In this document: piece after piece, positions 3,712-6,543 of the stretch
Numbering within the stretch: the stretch's first letter is position 1
How the letters are laid out: each line of letters opens with the position of its first letter
Assembly: GCA_900759575.1 (NCBI GenBank)
Contig: CAAEVU010000157.1
Span: forward strand, 1 to 6,543
Reading direction: 5' to 3'
Length of the DNA: 6,543 bases
DNA from: Clostridia bacterium
Lineage (GTDB): Bacteria > Bacillota > Clostridia > Oscillospirales > Acutalibacteraceae
Position numbers and translations under genes: made by a program
Notes under the pieces: generated by a model
Told to the model about the DNA's origin: nothing
Seen by the model: the letters and a program-made list of their open reading frames with translations, nothing else
The model's database searches: none

Positions 3712-6543
3712 TCATTCTGTGCGCAGAGCCACCACAGGGTCTTTCTTGGCAGCGCTGCGGGAGGGGATGATTCCGGAGAAGAGGGTCAAACCGGTGCTGA
3801 TGAGGATCAAAATCAACGCCACTTGGGGCGGCAGATAGGCGTTCAAGGTCTGAATGCCTGTGACGTTGTGGAGAATGGCGTTGATGGGGATGCACAGCAG
3901 CCCGGTGATGATCACGCCCAAAGCGCCGGAAGCAAAGCCGATGATGATGGTCTCGGCGTTGAACATCCGGGACACATTGCGTTTGGAAGCGCCAATGGCC
4001 CGGAGGATACCGATCTCCTTGGTGCGTTCCTGAACGGAAATCAAGGTGATGACGCCGATCATGATGGAGGAAACAATGAGGGAGACCGCAACAAAGGCAA
4101 TGAGCACATAGGTGATGGCGTTGATGATGGTGGTGATGGAGGACATCATCAGGCCAATGTAGTCGGTGTACTGGATCTGCTGCAAATCGTCTACAGAATC
4201 GTTGTAATCGGCGATGGCCTGCTCGATCACGTCCTTATCCTCAAAAGACGCGGCATACATGTTGATGGAAGCAGGGTCGTCCAGATCCACATATCCCAGT
4301 TTGGAAAGGTTATCTTCGTAGGTGGAGTCGGAGAAGGTGAGCACCTGGTCGTAATATTCCCCGCATTGGGCGGTGGTGTAAGTTTCCATGGCGCTGTCCA
4401 AAGCCGCGGCCAGCTGGGAAGTATCCATGCCCGCCATCTGTTCCTGGACCCCAGCGGCGTACTGGGCCCGGAACTGTTCCTCTTTCATTTGGGTGAACAG
4501 GTCGGAAAGTTCCTGGTCGCTCATGGAGGAAACATAGTCCTGTACTTGATCTTCGTCCAGTCCCGCCTGGGTGGTCAGGGCCGAAAGCAGTGTCTCTTCC
4601 ATCTGAGTCCGGTCCATAGAACCGGTGGATTGGGCTACCGCTTCGTCTACCTGCTCCTGGGAGGGGATGCTCTGAATGGCCCGGTAGGTGTCCGCCTTGC
4701 CCTTTTCATCCAGCTGGGAAACGTATTCCCGGAAAGCGGATTCCTTTTCTTCATCGGTGAGATTACCCGTGCTTTCCTGGAAGGGCAGGCCGGTGAAAAT
4801 ATCCTTGTCCGGGTCGTCCAACTGGGCCTGTACCGCCGGGGAATCCGCCGCCTGCTGGGCCATATATTCCGTCAGGGCGCTGGTGTAGCCGATGGACCCG
4901 GAAAGCATGTGGGAAGAGGCGTCCTCGTTGGGACGGATGATGCCGGAAATTTTCAGCGTCACCCCGTTGTCGTACAGGTAGCGCAGGCCCGCGTCGGTGT
5001 CCCGCAGATCGGTGTACAGGCCGCTTTCCTCGTCGAAGGCGTAGCAGTCGGAGTTCAAAATGGTCTTATACTCCCGGGAGCAAATGTCCTCATAGCTCCA
5101 GTTTTCGGAATCCAGTTCCACTTCGGTCTGGTCCACCGCCGCCTGCATGATGGCGTCCATTTCCTCCTGGGGTTTCAGTCCCAGGGCGTACAGGGCCATG
5201 TCGTCCAACTCGTTGTTTTCGTCCAGCACCAGCACCACTTCGTTGTAGTCGTTGGGCCAGGAACCGTACACCAGGTCGTATTGGCTTTCCAGCAGGGGGC
5301 TGATCAAGGCTCCGTCGTCCCCGGAAAGCATTTCCTGCCACAGCACCATGGAACTGCCCGAGGGGGACAAAGAGGACAGGGCTTCCATGCCGCCGTAGCT
5401 TTCTTTCAGGTCGTTCATGGAGCTCATGTCAATGCCGAAATATTCCCGCAGAAGGTCTTGCATCAGTTCCTGAGAATCGGAATGGAGAATGGTGCCGTCC
5501 ACGGATTCGGTGTACACCAGAAGCTGGGTGTCGTAGGTGTACTGCACGCCGCTGACCGCGTCATGGAGAGGGTCCTCCGGGTCGGAGCGGCGTTCTTCCA
5601 GATACTCTTTAAAGGGCCGCAGGTCGTTTTCAATGGTGTCCGCAGCGCTGAGAGCGTTGACCATGTTGTACACCATGGGTTTTTCGTAGACGCTGTCCAT
5701 GTCGTGGTCGCTGTCGGATTGAGCCGCGTCGATAAATTCCTCCATCAGCGAGCCAAGGTCCATGGTCTGGGCCTCCAGAGTCAGGGGGTAGGAGGAAAGA
5801 GTGTCCTCTTGAATGGCGTCAATGTAGGAGGTGGTACCCTGGCTGACGGCGTAGATCAAAGCAATGCCGATGATGCCAATGCTCCCGGCAAAGGAGGTCA
5901 AAGCGGTGCGGCCTTTTTTGGTGAACAGGTTTTTCAGGGAAAGGCCAAAGGAAGTTGCAAAGGACATGGAGGGCCGTTTTTCCTTTTGGGCCGCCTGGGA
6001 TTTTTGCAGGGACTGTTCCCGTTCCTGCTGGGCTTCTTCCGGGGAGAGAGGGGCGGAGTCCCCGGTGACTTCCCCGTCCAGCATCCGGACGATCCGGGTG
6101 GAGTACTGCTGGGCCAGATCCGGGTTGTGGGTGACCATGACCCCCAGCCGGTCCTTGGCGATCTCCTTGAGAATCTCCATGACCTGGATGCTGGTTTCCG
6201 TGTCCAGAGCGCCGGTGGGCTCGTCAGCCAGGATGATGTCCGGGTCGTTGACAATGGCCCGGGCAATGGCCACCCGCTGCATTTGGCCGCCGGACATTTC
6301 GCTGGGCCGTTTCCGAAGCTGGCTGCCCAGCCCCACCTGTTCCAAAGCCTCTTTGGCCCGGCGGCGGCGCTCCCCTTTGGATACGCCGGAAAGGGTCAGG
6401 GCCAGCTCCACGTTTTGGAGCACGGTCTGATGGGGGATCAGGTTGTAGCTTTGGAAAACAAACCCGATGGAGTGGTTCCGGTAGGCGTCCCAGTCCCGGT
6501 CTTTAAAGTCCTTGGTGGACCGGCCGTTGATGACCAGGTCCCC
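3712..6543 (-). CDS. MacB/FtsX-type ABC protein: ATPase fused to permease with a very large extracytoplasmic domain; N-terminus cut by window edge
   Basis: 943 residues are visible, and the frame is open to the right edge, so about 60 N-terminal residues including Walker A should lie outside. Visible numbering starts at GDLVING. The ATPase part has the Q-loop FVFQSYNLIPHQTV (Gln31), signature MSGGQMQR (83-90), Walker B IILADEPTGALD (103-114, catalytic Glu108) and switch VTHNPD (His139), all intact and of the LolD/MacB class. A charged Gln/Glu/Lys linker (about 160-190) leads to TM1 (about 216-236). An acidic extracytoplasmic region of roughly 550 residues follows, then three helices (about 803-835, 863-888 and 905-926) with the FtsX-domain motif VQERTKEIGILRAIGASKR (797-815). 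The C-terminus (SAAKKDPVVALRTE) is typical. Such type VII ABC proteins couple ATP hydrolysis to movement outside the membrane (mechanotransmission) in macrolide or peptide export, lipoprotein release or peptidoglycan-hydrolase control. In this one the role is unknown. Confidence 0.93.
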   Translation of the reverse strand, partial: GDLVINGRSTKDFKDRDWDAYRNHSIGFVFQSYNLIPHQTVLQNVELALTLSGVSKGERRRRAKEALEQVGLGSQLRKRPSEMSGGQMQRVAIARAIVNDPDIILADEPTGALDTETSIQVMEILKEIAKDRLGVMVTHNPDLAQQYSTRIVRMLDGEVTGDSAPLSPEEAQQEREQSLQKSQAAQKEKRPSMSFATSFGLSLKNLFTKKGRTALTSFAGSIGIIGIALIYAVSQGTTSYIDAIQEDTLSSYPLTLEAQTMDLGSLMEEFIDAAQSDSDHDMDSVYEKPMVYNMVNALSAADTIENDLRPFKEYLEERRSDPEDPLHDAVSGVQYTYDTQLLVYTESVDGTILHSDSQELMQDLLREYFGIDMSSMNDLKESYGGMEALSSLSPSGSSMVLWQEMLSGDDGALISPLLESQYDLVYGSWPNDYNEVVLVLDENNELDDMALYALGLKPQEEMDAIMQAAVDQTEVELDSENWSYEDICSREYKTILNSDCYAFDEESGLYTDLRDTDAGLRYLYDNGVTLKISGIIRPNEDASSHMLSGSIGYTSALTEYMAQQAADSPAVQAQLDDPDKDIFTGLPFQESTGNLTDEEKESAFREYVSQLDEKGKADTYRAIQSIPSQEQVDEAVAQSTGSMDRTQMEETLLSALTTQAGLDEDQVQDYVSSMSDQELSDLFTQMKEEQFRAQYAAGVQEQMAGMDTSQLAAALDSAMETYTTAQCGEYYDQVLTFSDSTYEDNLSKLGYVDLDDPASINMYAASFEDKDVIEQAIADYNDSVDDLQQIQYTDYIGLMMSSITTIINAITYVLIAFVAVSLIVSSIMIGVITLISVQERTKEIGILRAIGASKRNVSRMFNAETIIIGFASGALGVIITGLLCIPINAILHNVTGIQTLNAYLPPQVALILILISTGLTLFSGIIPSRSAAKKDPVVALRTE

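Noticed and set aside
3578..3895. Small open frames on both strands around the end of the MacB-like gene
   Set aside because: They overlap its coding 3' end out of frame and lack start signals or recognisable products.
1..6543. CRISPR array, tRNA/rRNA or mobile-element ends
   Set aside because: I read through both strands and found no regularly spaced direct repeats, no cloverleaf or rRNA-like stretch, no transposase and no flanking inverted repeats.

Overview
The window (roughly 55-60% GC by eye) looks like a chromosomal segment of a Clostridia-class Bacillota, perhaps an Oscillospirales-type gut anaerobe. The basis is the strong AGGAGG-type ribosome binding sites, two well-formed sigma-A promoters, UUCG/CGAA-looped intrinsic terminators and the protein families present. 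The taxonomic call is inference from style, not a match.

There are three membrane transporter genes and no other convincing protein gene. (1) 1-1586, minus strand: most of an ABC exporter half-transporter (six-helix membrane domain plus ATPase). Its ATPase motifs are those of the degenerate-site subunit of a heterodimeric multidrug exporter. Its C-terminus lies beyond the left edge. (2) 2060-3469, plus strand: a complete MATE-family multidrug/cation antiporter of the MepA-like type. (3) 3712-6543, minus strand: a large MacB/FtsX-type ABC protein, with ATPase and permease fused and a very long extracytoplasmic domain. Its N-terminus, including Walker A, lies beyond the right edge.

The ABC and MATE genes are divergent. 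They share a 473-base intergenic region with a TTGACA-17-TAAAAT promoter on the minus strand and an extended-minus-10 promoter (TTGCGA-17-TATAAT) on the plus strand. The minus promoter is followed by an imperfect MarR-like operator and an approximately 195-nt leader. That leader has several mutually exclusive hairpins, a weak terminator-like element and a possible short leader ORF, so it is a candidate attenuator. The MATE leader has a strong hairpin nested in a longer stem upstream of the Shine-Dalgarno site.

MATE and the MacB-like gene are convergent, separated by two back-to-back intrinsic terminators. Functionally this is an efflux-dominated segment with one ATP-driven heterodimeric exporter half, one ion-coupled exporter and one mechanotransmission-type ABC protein. 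The genes are in separate transcription units. The most interesting sequence is the non-coding control region of the left ABC gene.
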